Shown: positions 9,329 through 19,880 of the stretch, in pieces
Numbering within the stretch: the first letter of the stretch is position 1
Layout: each line of letters opens with the position of its first letter
Assembly: GCA_036897625.1 (NCBI GenBank)
Contig: JAYMTA010001352.1
Span: 1 to 20,456 of the forward strand
DNA: 20,456 bases
Origin: Pelargonium cotyledonis
Lineage: Eukaryota > Streptophyta > Magnoliopsida > Geraniales > Geraniaceae
Direction: 5' to 3'
Notes under the pieces: model-generated
What the model was told of the DNA's origin: nothing
The model's input: only the letters and a program-made list of their open reading frames with translations
The model's database searches: none
Program-made: the position numbers and the translations under genes

Positions 9329-9628
9329 GGAATTACAGAAATTGGTCAAGAGACATCAACCACCAAGTGCAAAACTTGAATGAGTCATTTGTTAGTAATT
9401 GAATTGATGGATACTATAGCTTTGTTGAAGAAATTGTGAAACTTCTTTGCTTGATTGTATTGGTTTGGAATAGTTGGTCATTTATCATTAATGTACATCA
9501 TGAATAAGGAAAATGAATAATATGAGTTTTGAGTGTTATTTTTATTTTTAAAATTAAAAAAACAACTGCAAAAAAATTTTTGTTTCAAAAATTTCAGTTG
9601 CTCTCTCAAAGTATTGAGCAATTTCTAA
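9329..9628. other. 3' flank of P450 copy B
   Basis: Presumed 3' untranslated sequence followed by AT-rich DNA up to the transposon target site. Near-poly(A)-signal words (GAATAAGGAAAATGAATAAT) occur around 9501-9520. No gene. Confidence 0.5.
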
Positions 9629-9637
9629 AATTTTAAA

Positions 9638-9936
9638 GGATTAACAGTCAAAAAAGTCTCCGAACTTTTAAAAAGTCACTGTTTTAATTCTTGTACTTTG
9701 AATAAGTCATTTTAGTCCCTGAATTTTAATACATTGGATTAATTTAGTTCTCGCCGTTAGTTTAACTTATCTTGCTGTTAAGTATGATGATGTGGCGATA
9801 ATGCGTCACATAAAAATAATTGAATAATAGTTTTTTTACATGTGATGAGGAATTTTAAATTATATATTATTACTATTTTACCCTTTTAACTTTACATCTT
9901 TTACACTTTCACCATCTTCTCCATTTTGCTTTTTCA
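9638..9936 (+). repeat. Left terminal inverted repeat of the MULE-like element
   Basis: Begins GGATTAACAGTCAAAAAAGT and runs through a long AT-rich arm to CTCCATTTTGCTTTTT. It pairs with 10472-10775 in reverse orientation, with scattered substitutions and small indels. Both arms contain the words GCCGTTAGTTTAA and GATGATGTGGCGAT. Confidence 0.88.
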
Positions 9937-10471
9937 TTTTTTTTTCAAAAGATTATTTTCCTATCAAAATAGAACCTTTCTTGTTCATAATGCAGCAAGT
10001 TCACATGTTTATGTTGATATTTTCATTTGATTAATGGATTTGAAAACTCCACTTCTACATCTGATTTCATATCCACAAAGTTTTTAAATTTATTGCTTTG
10101 AGCTCGAATCTGATGGTGGGTCTGTTTTGGAGACGTCGAGACTCGATCGAAAATGGGTTCTATGTTGGGTTCAGGAGGGAGGAGAGTGGAGCGGGGAGAA
10201 GATGAAAAGTTTTGGATCGGAGAAAGAAAACCCATTAGAGCTATAGCTAGTAGCGAGATCTGAAGCAAATACCCCAAAATTTCCGGCTGACCCATCTAAA
10301 TCATCAGGTGCAATGGAATGGAATGTTTTGGTACATATATCTTGGATAACTATCATACTTAAGAATCTGTATATTCATATAGTATACAATAGCTTTGATG
10401 ATGTTGTCAAAATAAGAAAGGCTTAGCTTTGATTGCATGAAGTGTAGAACTGTCATTCACCCAAAAGTTGG

Positions 10472-10775
10472 AAAAGCAAAATGGAGAAGATGGTGAAATT
10501 GTAAAAGAGGTAAAGTTTAGAGGGCAAAATGGTAATAATATATAATTTAAAATTCCCCAACATCACCATATGTGTAAAAAAATTATTATTCAATTATTTT
10601 TATGTGACACATCATCGCCACATCATCATAGTTAACGGCAAGTTAAATTAAACTAACGGCGGGGACGAAATTGACCCAATGTATTAAAGTTCTGGGATCA
10701 AACTAGCTTCTCCATAGTACAAGGATTAAAACGGTGACTTTTTAAAAGTACGGAGACCTTTTTGACCATTAATCC
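10472..10775 (-). repeat. Right terminal inverted repeat of the MULE-like element
   Basis: Reverse complement begins GGATTAATGGTCAAAAAGGT and matches the left arm almost continuously to the AAAAGCAAAATGGAGAAG end near 10473. Beyond that the internal sequences differ, which sets the arm length at about 300 bp. Confidence 0.88.
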
Positions 10776-10784
10776 AATTTTGAA

Positions 10785-11900
10785 CTGTCAAGTATCAACA
10801 AACTAATTATATTTTCAAAAATAATATGTAAAACAAGCAGTAGCAGTTACAATGATATTGATTATCATTCTAACAATTTAATGAACTCAAATAAGTAATC
10901 GTTTACTATTTTCCAACTTTTTATATATATTTTATAAATGTATTCACTTTCAACGACACGAGATTTTGAATTTTCTTTTTATTTTTTTATGTGTTAAATT
11001 CTCTTATTAATTTTTCTAAAAAAATAAATATTCTCAGTAAAATTACTTTTACGTTGTCAAACGATGCCTATATGTCCAAAAAAGAAAAAAAAAACATTAT
11101 TTGAGAAGGATAACATAGTAGACTTGAGGGACCTGTAAGGCTGTAATGATATAGAAGAATCTGAATTGGAAAGAAATAGAATAAAAACATAAATGGAGGG
11201 CCTAAACAACAAATTGGACTATGGTTGTCACTTTCAGTGAACACAAGCATGCACAAACAAGCCTAGCTTGCTAGCCGAAGCGACTCCATTGAAAAAAACA
11301 AAAGAGTATCCAAAATTGTGAAGCTTCGTAGAACCATCCCAGCCCTTCCCTTCTGTTTCACTCCATCCAACCAGCAGGTACAGCCGTGGACTTCATGCTC
11401 TGTGCTCATTACTGAGGTACTGTGTTGATGTGGTCTTTTCTTTAATCTGGGTAGTTTTTCTGCTTCTTGCTTTGGATAGTTTTGGTGGGTTGGTGATGAA
11501 TCTTGAAAATAGGGTTTGTGTTTCATGGTTGTTTGTTGTTTTAAGGCTTCTGCTTGACTTTTGTATTGTTCTTTTGAACTCTGAACTGTAAATTTCTTTC
11601 CTCTATAGCTGCATTTTCATTTCAACAATGTAAATCGATCTGATTTAATTGTACTTTTAGTCTTCACATCTCACATATATTTTCTTGAATTCTTCTCTGC
11701 TTGCTTCTCCCAGAGTGGGAGGTTCTTGAACTTTGAAGCCAAAATCAAAACTTTTTTATTTTCAGCAAATTGGAGGGGACCTTTACAGTTTTAGTTGTAA
11801 TTTGAATTTATGGTTGTTTTCTATATTCATAATATTCTTTCTATGGCCATTCAGGGTTCTCATATTGGTTTTGGTTAAGTTTATTCAGAGTATAGAGTTT
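10785..11900. other. Upstream region and 5' leader of the RGLG-like gene
   Basis: AT-rich to about 11250, then a more balanced, pyrimidine-rich stretch that looks like transcribed 5' leader. Several possible splice sites exist, such as CAGGTACAG near 11375 and a TTTTTATTTTCAG acceptor ending near 11765. A 5'-UTR intron is therefore plausible but cannot be placed with confidence. No coding gene is supported; the open frame entering from 11733 is continuous with exon 1 but lacks family similarity before 11901. Confidence 0.5.
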
Positions 11901-14900
11901 ATGGGTGTATCATTTTCGAAAAAGGGGGCTTCAAGACAGTCTTCAGCTACCGGGTCTAACTCACGTTCATGGAACCATCCAAGTTATCAGTCATCGGCGT
12001 ATGCTCAACCAAGCCAAGAGTTTGCCCCACAGCCGTATTATCAGCAGCATTATGAGCCTCCTCCCCAGAGGTATGGTGGTCCAGCTCCTGATTCAAAAAG
12101 GAAGTTTTCTAAGATTGATGATAATTATAATAGCCTTGACCAGGTAAAAATGATCAATCCCTTTTTCGGTGAATAGCCACTTCTAATTGCGCCTCTAGTA
12201 ATATTGTTTCATGTCCTCGATAATAACAGTGAATAGATGTTCTTGATGTCCATATCTTTTAGAATTTGCTTCAACCTGAGGTTCTCTCATGTTTTCTAGT
12301 TTTTCTGTTAATGTTCCTATATTTATGGCTAAGAGAGGGCCTTATAAGTTATATTTTTTATGTACCGTGATAGATTTATACACCGATTCTGTTTGCAGGG
12401 CTCAATGAAATGATTGACGGGAAACCTAGAGTGATCGTCTTTTTTTTCTTTTTCTTTTTTGTGATTTTCCCCTAGTTTTGCTTCTTCTTCTTTTCTCTCT
12501 TTCACATCTTATTTTCACAATGCTCTATGCCTTAACTCTGGTTGTTAGTTAGAACTTAGAACTGTATCCAGTGGGTCTCAGCTACTTGTGCTCTTGCGCC
12601 AGCACTGTTCTTTTTGCTGTCTGTGAGACAAAGACAAGCACATTAGTTTATGTATTTCAAAATTGCGGAGTCACCTTGTTTTGCAATATATGATAATGAA
12701 ATCCACATTTGTTGATGCCTATCAATACCTATGCAAAACTGTTAGTGATTTAAGTTTAACAAATTTTGACTCTGTTAGAATACAAAATCTATTGCTTCTA
12801 GCTTTTTTCGTACCTTGATTGAGAAGCTGAGATAGCTGCTTCTGATGGCACTTCCATGCACAATGCTCTTCTTTCTGATAGGTCACAGAAGCCCTGGCAC
12901 GTGCTGGCCTGGAGTCCTCCAATCTAATTGTTGGTATCGACTTCACAAAGAGCAATGAATGGACAGGTTTTGTCTTGTTGTCAGTTTCATGCAGTTTTCT
13001 TCCAAGTTTCCTGAAATGTACGTAATACATGGCTGGCTTTGTTATCAGGTGCGAGGTCATATAACCGACGAAGTTTACATCACATTGGAGATGAACAAAA
13101 TCCCTATGAGCAGGCTATATCTATAATTGGAAAAACACTGTCTTCTTTTGATGAGGATAACTTGATCCCTTGTTTCGGATTTGGTGATGGTATTTCTTTT
13201 GACGAGCCATTGTTAATATTATTTATGATATTTTATATTCATACCTCAATAATTGAGATGAAAATGTGTTTCCTGTATTGTCAGCATCAACTCATGACAC
13301 AGATGTCTTCAGTTTCTACCCAGATGATAGATATTGTAATGGATTTGAAGAAGTCTTGACAAGATATAGAGAGCTAGTTCCTCACCTAAGACTTGCAGGT
13401 TGCATTTTGAAGTGCTTCCATGTTTAAAAATGTTTGGTCTACTCTGCTTGAAATAATTTTTCCTGTTTTTTTTCCTTATAGGGCCAACATCATTCGCCCC
13501 CATGATTGAAATGGCCATTACTATTGTTGAGCAAAGCGGTGGTCAGTACCACGTGTTACTAATTATAGCTGACGGGCAGGTATGGTTTGCATTTAAGTGA
13601 GAGTGTGTGTTTTACAAACGGATACAACTTCATGCTTTGTAAAACTGAATGTCAGGCAAACTATTGTCCTTGGTTGTATGAGATGTTCCAACAGAAATGT
13701 TGGCAAAACCTCTTTAAGGGTTTCACAAAACTTAAGAAAGATGTCACATGTTCAGGTTTCACTAGAGATATGCCTTTGTTTCAGGTCATTAATGTTACAT
13801 CAACTGACTTGATGTTGTCACAGGTGACTAGAAGTGTTGACACTGCACACGGTCAGCTAAGTTCACAGGAAAAGAATACTGTTGAAGCAATTGTAAAAGC
13901 AAGGTCAATTTTTTCTCACCAAAACTTCCTTTGTTGATACCTTTTCCGCCAAAGCATTTCTAAATTTTAATATGCTTGTTCATATGCAGTGAGTACCCTC
14001 TGTCCATTGTACTAGTTGGGGTTGGAGATGGGCCCTGGGACATGATGAGGGAATTCGATGACAATATACCTGCTCGAGCCTTTGATAATTTTCAGGCAAG
14101 CATTACTAGATGGGAGTTGGAGTTCATATTTGACCTTGTCTGGGGGTCTTATGGTATTTCTGCATTTATCTCAGTCAAATAATTGGAGATTTTTTTCCTT
14201 CTTTTGTTGTTTCTAGTTTGTGAACTTTACAGAAATTATGTCGAAGAACATGGAACGATCCAGGAAAGAAGCAGAATTTGCTCTAGGAGCGCTGATGGAA
14301 ATACCTTCTCAGTATAAAGCAACATTAGAGCTCAATATATTGGGGTAAAAGTTTAATCCTCATCTGTCACACTTGTAAGGTTCCTACCATTCCAGTTAGG
14401 GAACATACTTGAACTGCAATTTATTTTTTCCGTTATTATCTGAATCAGTACTCGTCGGGGGAAGGCTATAGAAAGGATTCCTCTTCCTCCTCTTTATGGC
14501 CAGGCTTCTTTCAGCACTCCTAAAACTTCACGGTCAAGCAATTTTCGTCCAAGCGTACCTTCTGGTAGACGTGATACAGATAGTGTCTCGGCTCCTCCTG
14601 CTAGCTCCTCTTCTGATAATCATGTATGTGCACCATCCTTACTTCTGCAAAACTTTATTCAATTTTTTTATTTTCATGATATAAAATCTGTTTAGTGCTG
14701 TTTAAAGCCTGTTTATCATGTTATCTCATGAAGTCATGACCATAGATTTAAAAAGGACAAAGCAATGCACTTTATAAACCTCGGCATTGTCATCTCACAG
14801 CTGTTGTAAAGTATCTTAATTGTTTCTTTTAAATCCTCGCAGTTATGTCCTATTTGCATTAATAATCCAAAGAATATGGCCTTCGGTTGTGGGCATCAGG

Positions 14901-15065
14901 TAAGACAGTTGCTCTTTTATTACTGTACTTTTTATCTTTTATTGCGAACACAAAACAAATGAATTGGATCTTATTTGTTTGCAGACATGCTGTGAATGTG
15001 GAGAAGATCTTCAGTCATGCCCCATCTGTCGAAGTGCCATCCAAACTAGAATAAAGCTCTATTAA
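11901..15065 (+). CDS. E3 ubiquitin ligase, RGLG family (copine/vWA domain + C-terminal RING)
   Basis: RGLG ligases ubiquitinate proteins, including by Lys63 chains, and act at membranes in hormone and drought signalling in Arabidopsis. Eleven coding exons join in frame to 435 residues: 11901-12143, 12882-12966, 13049-13189, 13285-13398, 13482-13579, 13824-13903, 13990-14095, 14217-14344, 14449-14623, 14843-14899, 14985-15065. The start MGVSFSKKG fits an N-myristoylation signal and is where the family begins. A Ser/Gln/Tyr-rich N-terminus leads into the copine/vWA domain (about 97-310) with a metal-site-like [12 protein letters not shown], then FGFGDAST and [12 protein letters not shown] Ser/Pro-rich linker (332-390) precedes the RING: C392-x2-C395, C406-G-H408, C411, C412, C414, C421-x2-C424, ending IKLY. 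Intron 7 has a GC donor. All conserved blocks are intact, so it is probably functional. Which RGLG paralogue it is cannot be decided here. Confidence 0.95.
14096..14216 (+). other. GC-AG intron (intron 7 of the RGLG-like gene)
   Basis: Exon 7 ends GATAATTTTCAG and the intron starts GCAAGC; it ends TTGTTTCTAG before TTTGTGAACTTT. The joined protein reads [16 protein letters not shown], which matches the family without gap. No GT donor gives this product. Other introns of this gene use GT. Confidence 0.88.
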
Positions 15066-16049
15066 GAGGCATTTTCAGAAGCCTTTAACTTCAGTCCCAC
15101 TTCCCAGCCTGTAAGTTCTGTACTCTGCCTCTTAATAAATAAGGACTTTAGCGTTGGATAGAGGCAGAGCCAATGTAGGGGCCAATTAGGCCTTGGCCTA
15201 GTCTTAAATTTTGTGAAAAAATAATAATAAATGATATATTACTATCTGTTTGTCTATCTTTGTTTCATTTTTACCACATCTATATTCTATTTTGTTTATT
15301 ATATTTCATCAATCTGCATATAAATAACATAAATTAAATACATGTGTACACACTCTTAAGAGTAATCTTGTTAGTAGTAGCATCTGAATTAGCTAGGCAT
15401 CTGAATTCTACGACCTGGTAGTTGGTGGTTGATAGGCATGGGATGGCATGTGTTTCGAAAGAGCCTAATATTTTGTGGATTGATGATTGATCTAAGGTGA
15501 AAATGAGATGTTGGTGGTTCATCATATAGATTGAACCTCAAATCATTTCCTAGCACCGTGTGCGTGTGGCTAACATGGTACTGAACCTGGTGTTACATAT
15601 TATCAAGTGTTTGGTATGATTAGCCATGGTAATTCTTTTTACTGTAAATACATATTTTGCCAGTGCTGAGAGAAAATTTTGGAGTTGTGTTATCAGGCAA
15701 GACTCATTTGCTTACAACGGGAGAATTTTGAGGACAGGGATGTTGAATTTTCCGAACTATTTGCACCTCCTGAATGCATGATTATGACTGCCTGGTATTT
15801 TGGGTTTTACCAAACATTACCATTTTGTTCCCCTCTAACTTCAAGACTGTTGGCTTAAAAATTCTAGGAACATTTTTGGGATACCCGAGTGAAAGTATAT
15901 AATACATCTACAATTCTGCTTAAATTGAATTGCATGGTGGTTCAGAGACTCCAGATCCGAGCGAACTAATTGCTTCTCTTGGATGCATGACTGCCTGGTA
16001 AATTGGATCAAGCTCAGTCCAGTATAAATAGTATCTTCACCTAACACAT
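15066..16049. other. Intergenic region between the RGLG-like and GLOX-like genes
   Basis: The first part is probable 3' untranslated sequence of the RGLG-like gene; AATAAATAAGG near 15135 could serve as a poly(A) signal. After about 15200 it is AT-rich. A short word GCATGA(TTAT)GACTGCCTGGTA occurs near 15775 and, shorter, as GCATGACTGCCTGGTA near 15984, suggesting an imperfect duplication. No gene found. Confidence 0.5.
16023..16030 (+). promoter_or_regulatory. TATA box candidate for the GLOX-like gene
   Basis: TATAAATA matches the plant TATA consensus exactly and is the only strong one near the start. It lies only 20 bp before ATG 16050, so with usual spacing the transcription start would fall at or very close to the ATG. 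Either the leader is extremely short or another promoter is used. Confidence 0.45.
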
Positions 16050-17768
16050 ATGTTGACACAGCTTAGACATGGAATCAAGAAAGGCTCTGCTCTCTCAGCT
16101 CTTGGTTTCTTGTTACTGTTCTGTGTTGATTCAGGCAATGCGGATCGAAGGTCCTCAGGAGGTAGCAAGATAAAAAGGGTGACAGTACAAAGCAAAGGGC
16201 AGTGGCAGCTTCTCCTGATCAACACTGATGTGGTGGCAATGCACATGGCATTAACCCACTGCGACACGGTTGTCATGTTTGACCAAACTGGAGCAGGCCC
16301 GTCTCAGTACAGGCTCCGAAGAGGCTACAATGGAAGAAACTGCACCACTCGTGAGGATTTGGAACGACACTCATCGTGCTCTGCTCATGCTGTAGAGTAT
16401 GACATTTCGGGTAACACAGTTAGGCCTTTAAAGCTCTACACTGATACTTGGTGCTCCTCAGGTTCTTTCTTAAGCAACGGAACACTCCTCCAAACTGGTG
16501 GATATGGTAACGGATCTAAAAGAGTCCGGATATTCAGGCCTTGCCGGAACAGCCATTGTGACTGGACAGAGACAAAGAAAATGCTATACAGCAGCCGATG
16601 GTATGCATCCACTGCCAGGCTCCCTGAGAGTGATCAGGTCAAAGTTGTAGGTGGAAGAAAAGCTCCGACTTATGAATTTGTGCCCGGAGAAAGATCATTT
16701 GATTTTCCTTTCTTGCACCGGACAAATGAAAGAAGACAAGGCGGAAACAATCTCTATCCCTTCATCCACCTCTCCTCCGATGGCAATCTGTTCATTTTCG
16801 CCAACCGTGATTCAGTTCTCTTCAATCAACGGACAAACAGAGTGATCAAGGCGTTTCCAAGGATTCCAGGCAACGGAGCAAGAAACTATCCAAGCTCCTG
16901 CTCCTCGGTCATTCTTCCGCTTGACCACAAGGACAAGTTTCTCAAAGTTGAAGTCATGGTGTGCGGTGGTTCAGCTTCAGGAGCTTACAGAAAAGCCCGC
17001 GCCGGGCGGTTCTTGAAGGGCCTGAGCTCTTGCGGAAGAATGGTGATCACAGGTAACAAACACCAGTGGGCTATGGAAAATATGCCCGCCCCTCATGTCC
17101 TGCACGATATGCTGATTCTCCCGATCGGCCATGTACTGATCATCAACGGGGCAAAGCGTGGCAGTGCCGGGTGGAAGAACGCAGCAACTCCTTCTCTAGA
17201 GCCTTACCTTTACAGTCCAAAGAAGCCACTGGGAAGAAGGTTTCAAGTCCAGAAAGGTACCACAATCCCCAGAATGTATCACTCATCAGCTGTGGCTTTA
17301 CCAGATGAGAGGGTCCTGGTGGCGGGTAGTAACCCAAACAATAGGTACACTTTCAAGAACGTGACATACCCTACCGAGCTGAGGCTACAAGCCTTTGTAC
17401 CATTCTACATGGATTCACAGTACCATGATCGAAGGCCGAGTAATGTGACTGTAACTTATGCGCGTGGAGAGTTCGGGGTGAAGCTGGGAGGGGAATTCTG
17501 GTTTAGGTTCGGGTTGTCGAGGAGGCGGTTGATGACGATGGAGTTCAGTGCCTACGCGCCGCCGTTCACGACGCATTCCATTTCCATGAACCAGAGGATG
17601 GTGAGGCTGAGAAGTAGGAGTGTGAAAATGGGAGGAGATGGATGGGTGGAAGCAGTAGTGAAAGCACCTCCATCTGGAAATGTGGCACCAATTGGGTACT
17701 ACTTGTTCAGTGTTGTCAATGGAGGCATACCTAGTACAGCTTGTTGGATCAGATTCATCAATGCTTAG
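16050..17768 (+). CDS. GLOX-like secreted copper-radical oxidase (glyoxal/galactose oxidase family)
   Basis: Enzymes of this family oxidise aldehydes or galactose residues to yield hydrogen peroxide at the cell wall; the Arabidopsis member RUBY acts on pectin in seed mucilage. The intronless frame encodes 572 residues. A signal peptide is likely (hydrophobic core SALSALGFLLLFCV, about 13-26, cleavage near 30). The GLOX N-terminal beta-propeller part follows (GQWQLLLINTDVVAMHMAL), with a C-terminal DUF1929-type domain from about 460. Expected copper/radical residues are present: Cys135 (TDTWC) and Tyr185 (SSRWYAST) for the thioether cofactor, Tyr410-His411 (RMYHSS) and His509 (THSISMNQR) as ligands. 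Putative N-glycosylation sites include N97, N143, N154, N437 and N465. Everything indicates an active extracellular enzyme; galactose versus aldehyde substrate cannot be decided by reading. It is a stand-alone gene with its own promoter. Confidence 0.93.
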   Translation: MLTQLRHGIKKGSALSALGFLLLFCVDSGNADRRSSGGSKIKRVTVQSKGQWQLLLINTDVVAMHMALTHCDTVVMFDQTGAGPSQYRLRRGYNGRNCTTREDLERHSSCSAHAVEYDISGNTVRPLKLYTDTWCSSGSFLSNGTLLQTGGYGNGSKRVRIFRPCRNSHCDWTETKKMLYSSRWYASTARLPESDQVKVVGGRKAPTYEFVPGERSFDFPFLHRTNERRQGGNNLYPFIHLSSDGNLFIFANRDSVLFNQRTNRVIKAFPRIPGNGARNYPSSCSSVILPLDHKDKFLKVEVMVCGGSASGAYRKARAGRFLKGLSSCGRMVITGNKHQWAMENMPAPHVLHDMLILPIGHVLIINGAKRGSAGWKNAATPSLEPYLYSPKKPLGRRFQVQKGTTIPRMYHSSAVALPDERVLVAGSNPNNRYTFKNVTYPTELRLQAFVPFYMDSQYHDRRPSNVTVTYARGEFGVKLGGEFWFRFGLSRRRLMTMEFSAYAPPFTTHSISMNQRMVRLRSRSVKMGGDGWVEAVVKAPPSGNVAPIGYYLFSVVNGGIPSTACWIRFINA

Positions 17769-19880
17769 GGTCTCTACAAAACTCAACTCAAAAATTTTGA
17801 GTGTCCTATGTAGTTAAGGGCCATTTCAGGAAAAAGAGAAGAGAATCAACATTTGGATTTATGACAATATTATTTTCAATCCAACAAATTCAAAAACTGA
17901 ATTGATTTACAATATAAAAGTTCTTACAAATAAATATTGGGAGGAAGGAGTTTAAGTGATAATTTTAATACAATTGTCTACAATTGCGTGAAATTCTTGA
18001 AATTCGATACCTTTTCAGAACTCTTCAGTATGAATCATCTTTAAGTTTTACAAGTATTTGCTTTGAATCTATTGGGTTGGAGTGATTTTTATACAGTAAT
18101 CTAGAATTTTTTAGCCGCCAGAATTAAAAGTTTTACGAAAAACGTACAGCGAAATACTAGAGTGAAGGTATAGATATATATTTTACAAAGTCCAATATTT
18201 GTGTCATTTGTACATTATATTCTCTCAACTTGGTCACACACTTCTTTCTACAATTCATATTAGTATAATCTTCTTTCCACCATGGTAGAGATGTTCAATC
18301 GATCTTTGAGTTTTGTTTAATTGTCAACAAATCTTAGATATCAAAACTTAAGTGATCAGGTGAAAATCCACAAAAAAAAAAAAAAAAAATTGTAAATGTG
18401 AAAGCCCGGAAACAAAGATTTTTACTATAACTTTTTTTTTTAAACAAGATTTTTACTACAACATAATTCCTACAAAAGGTGCATTCCAGTATTCAACTAT
18501 TGATTCGATGAATTCTTGATTTCTTATCCTACAAGACTAGCTTTTTACCCGGCTATGCTTGGGTTTGTCTTATTTTAAGATCCACTTTCATATTAACGAA
18601 CAATTATTAATTTGTGGGATGATTAATGTAAATATTGTATATCTCATGCACCTCCTCCATGAGTTATAGTTGAAATTTTCAGGTATGCATAAATTATGTT
18701 CATTACCCAACCAATAATTTATATTTTGGTCAATTTTAATTTATATGTAATATTAAAATTGTAAAAATATTTTTGTTGATTTTCTAAATAACAATATTTA
18801 TCACTCTCCAAAAGGAGTGTTTCCCTAAATCGCACCTCACAAATCTCACCCCATATCGTATATATGTATATTAGATTACAATTAGTAAATTATAATACAT
18901 GAAGATCTAATAAATCATCAAAATTTACGATATTCATGTTACATAATTAGAGTTTACTAAACATACACACACACATCATCATCATCTTCTCAAAAAATTT
19001 ATATCATCATTTTACACACTAAATATTAGTTTATTAATGAATATAATCACTCAATATTAGAGAAAATTTAAGAGATTTTTGGTATGTGGGGGAAAATAAA
19101 GTATTTTAAGAAATAAAACAAAACAGTGGGGTAACTACCCCAAAAGCCTCTTACTGCATCTGTCTCTAGTACATTAACATATACACACTTACGTGTACTA
19201 AAAAAATAAAAAAAACTCGCAATTTGTGGGGGAAATTTATGTCACAGATGATTGTAACAAAATTTATGTCACAAATGTGTATGTGGCGGAAAATATGATT
19301 TTTGTCACAATTTGTGACGAAATTATATAAAAAAAATTCTCTTTTAGATTTCCGTTACAGTTTGTAACTCATGAATTAAGTGACTTATAAAAAAAAGTGA
19401 ATTGAGCTAGCCCTGAGTACTAAGAACGAAATTAGTACAACATTCAATAGGGTACTAAAGGCTACGTTAAAACAAACACCAAATCAAATTGTTCTCTTAA
19501 AAGAGGTTATTGTCAAATATTTATGTACAATATTAACAATATGATAAAACTAAAATTAGAATGATAAGATTAAAAAATATACAACATAGCATAAACCATA
19601 AAATAAACATACAAACCCTATGAAAAGATGGTGGTTTGTTAGGAATGAAGACCTAAAATGAGTCGAGCAGGATGCAAAGCAAAAACATTAATTGTTTTCA
19701 ATTTTCTATCTGTTGTTCATTGTCTTTGCTTAGCATTTCGTGAAATAATTTGGTGCAATATTTTAAGCAATAATAAATTGAAATCTTATGAATGAGTATA
19801 ATAGTAGAAAATGTAAAATAATAAAGAATTTTAATATTAGTTTTAAGATTATCAACGTCTAAAAAGACAAATTTTACTAA
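17769..19880. other. Long AT-rich intergenic region with repeat debris
   Basis: No gene is supported. The first part is the 3' flank of the GLOX-like gene and holds a near-palindrome, ACTCAAAAATTTTGAGT (about 17786-17802). An A-run lies at about 18372-18389, a CA/ATC-type microsatellite at about 18964-18985, and repeated GTCACAAATxTG-type words at 19240-19330, which look like transposon-end remnants. Open frames are all short and AT-biased. Confidence 0.55.

Larger units (their letters stand above)
9638..10775. mobile_element. Non-autonomous Mutator-like DNA transposon (long-TIR MULE derivative)
   Basis: The element is 1138 bp and bounded by long terminal inverted repeats beginning GGATTAA. 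The arms are about 300 bp each (9638-9936 and 10472-10775); the first 60 bp differ at about six positions by my count. Flanking 9-mers are AATTTTAAA (9629-9637) and AATTTTGAA (10776-10784), an 8/9 match, the target-duplication length typical of Mutator elements. The internal about 535 bp encodes no transposase I can recognise; two overlapping short minus-strand open frames (10023-10356) are of unknown origin. It must have been moved by a transposase supplied elsewhere. It sits between P450 copy B and the RGLG-like gene and disrupts neither. Confidence 0.88.

Noticed and set aside
11733..11900. In-frame upstream ATG extending the RGLG-like protein
   Set aside because: RGLG proteins start with a myristoylatable MG; the upstream part is hydrophobic, pyrimidine-rich leader, perhaps with an intron.
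15165..15240. Possible transposon end (CAATGTAGGGGCCAATTAGG region)
   Set aside because: Looks repeat-like, but no inverted partner or target duplication was found in the window.
17415..17786. Minus-strand frame of 123 codons opposite the end of the GLOX-like gene
   Set aside because: Shadow of a strongly conserved coding region on the plus strand.
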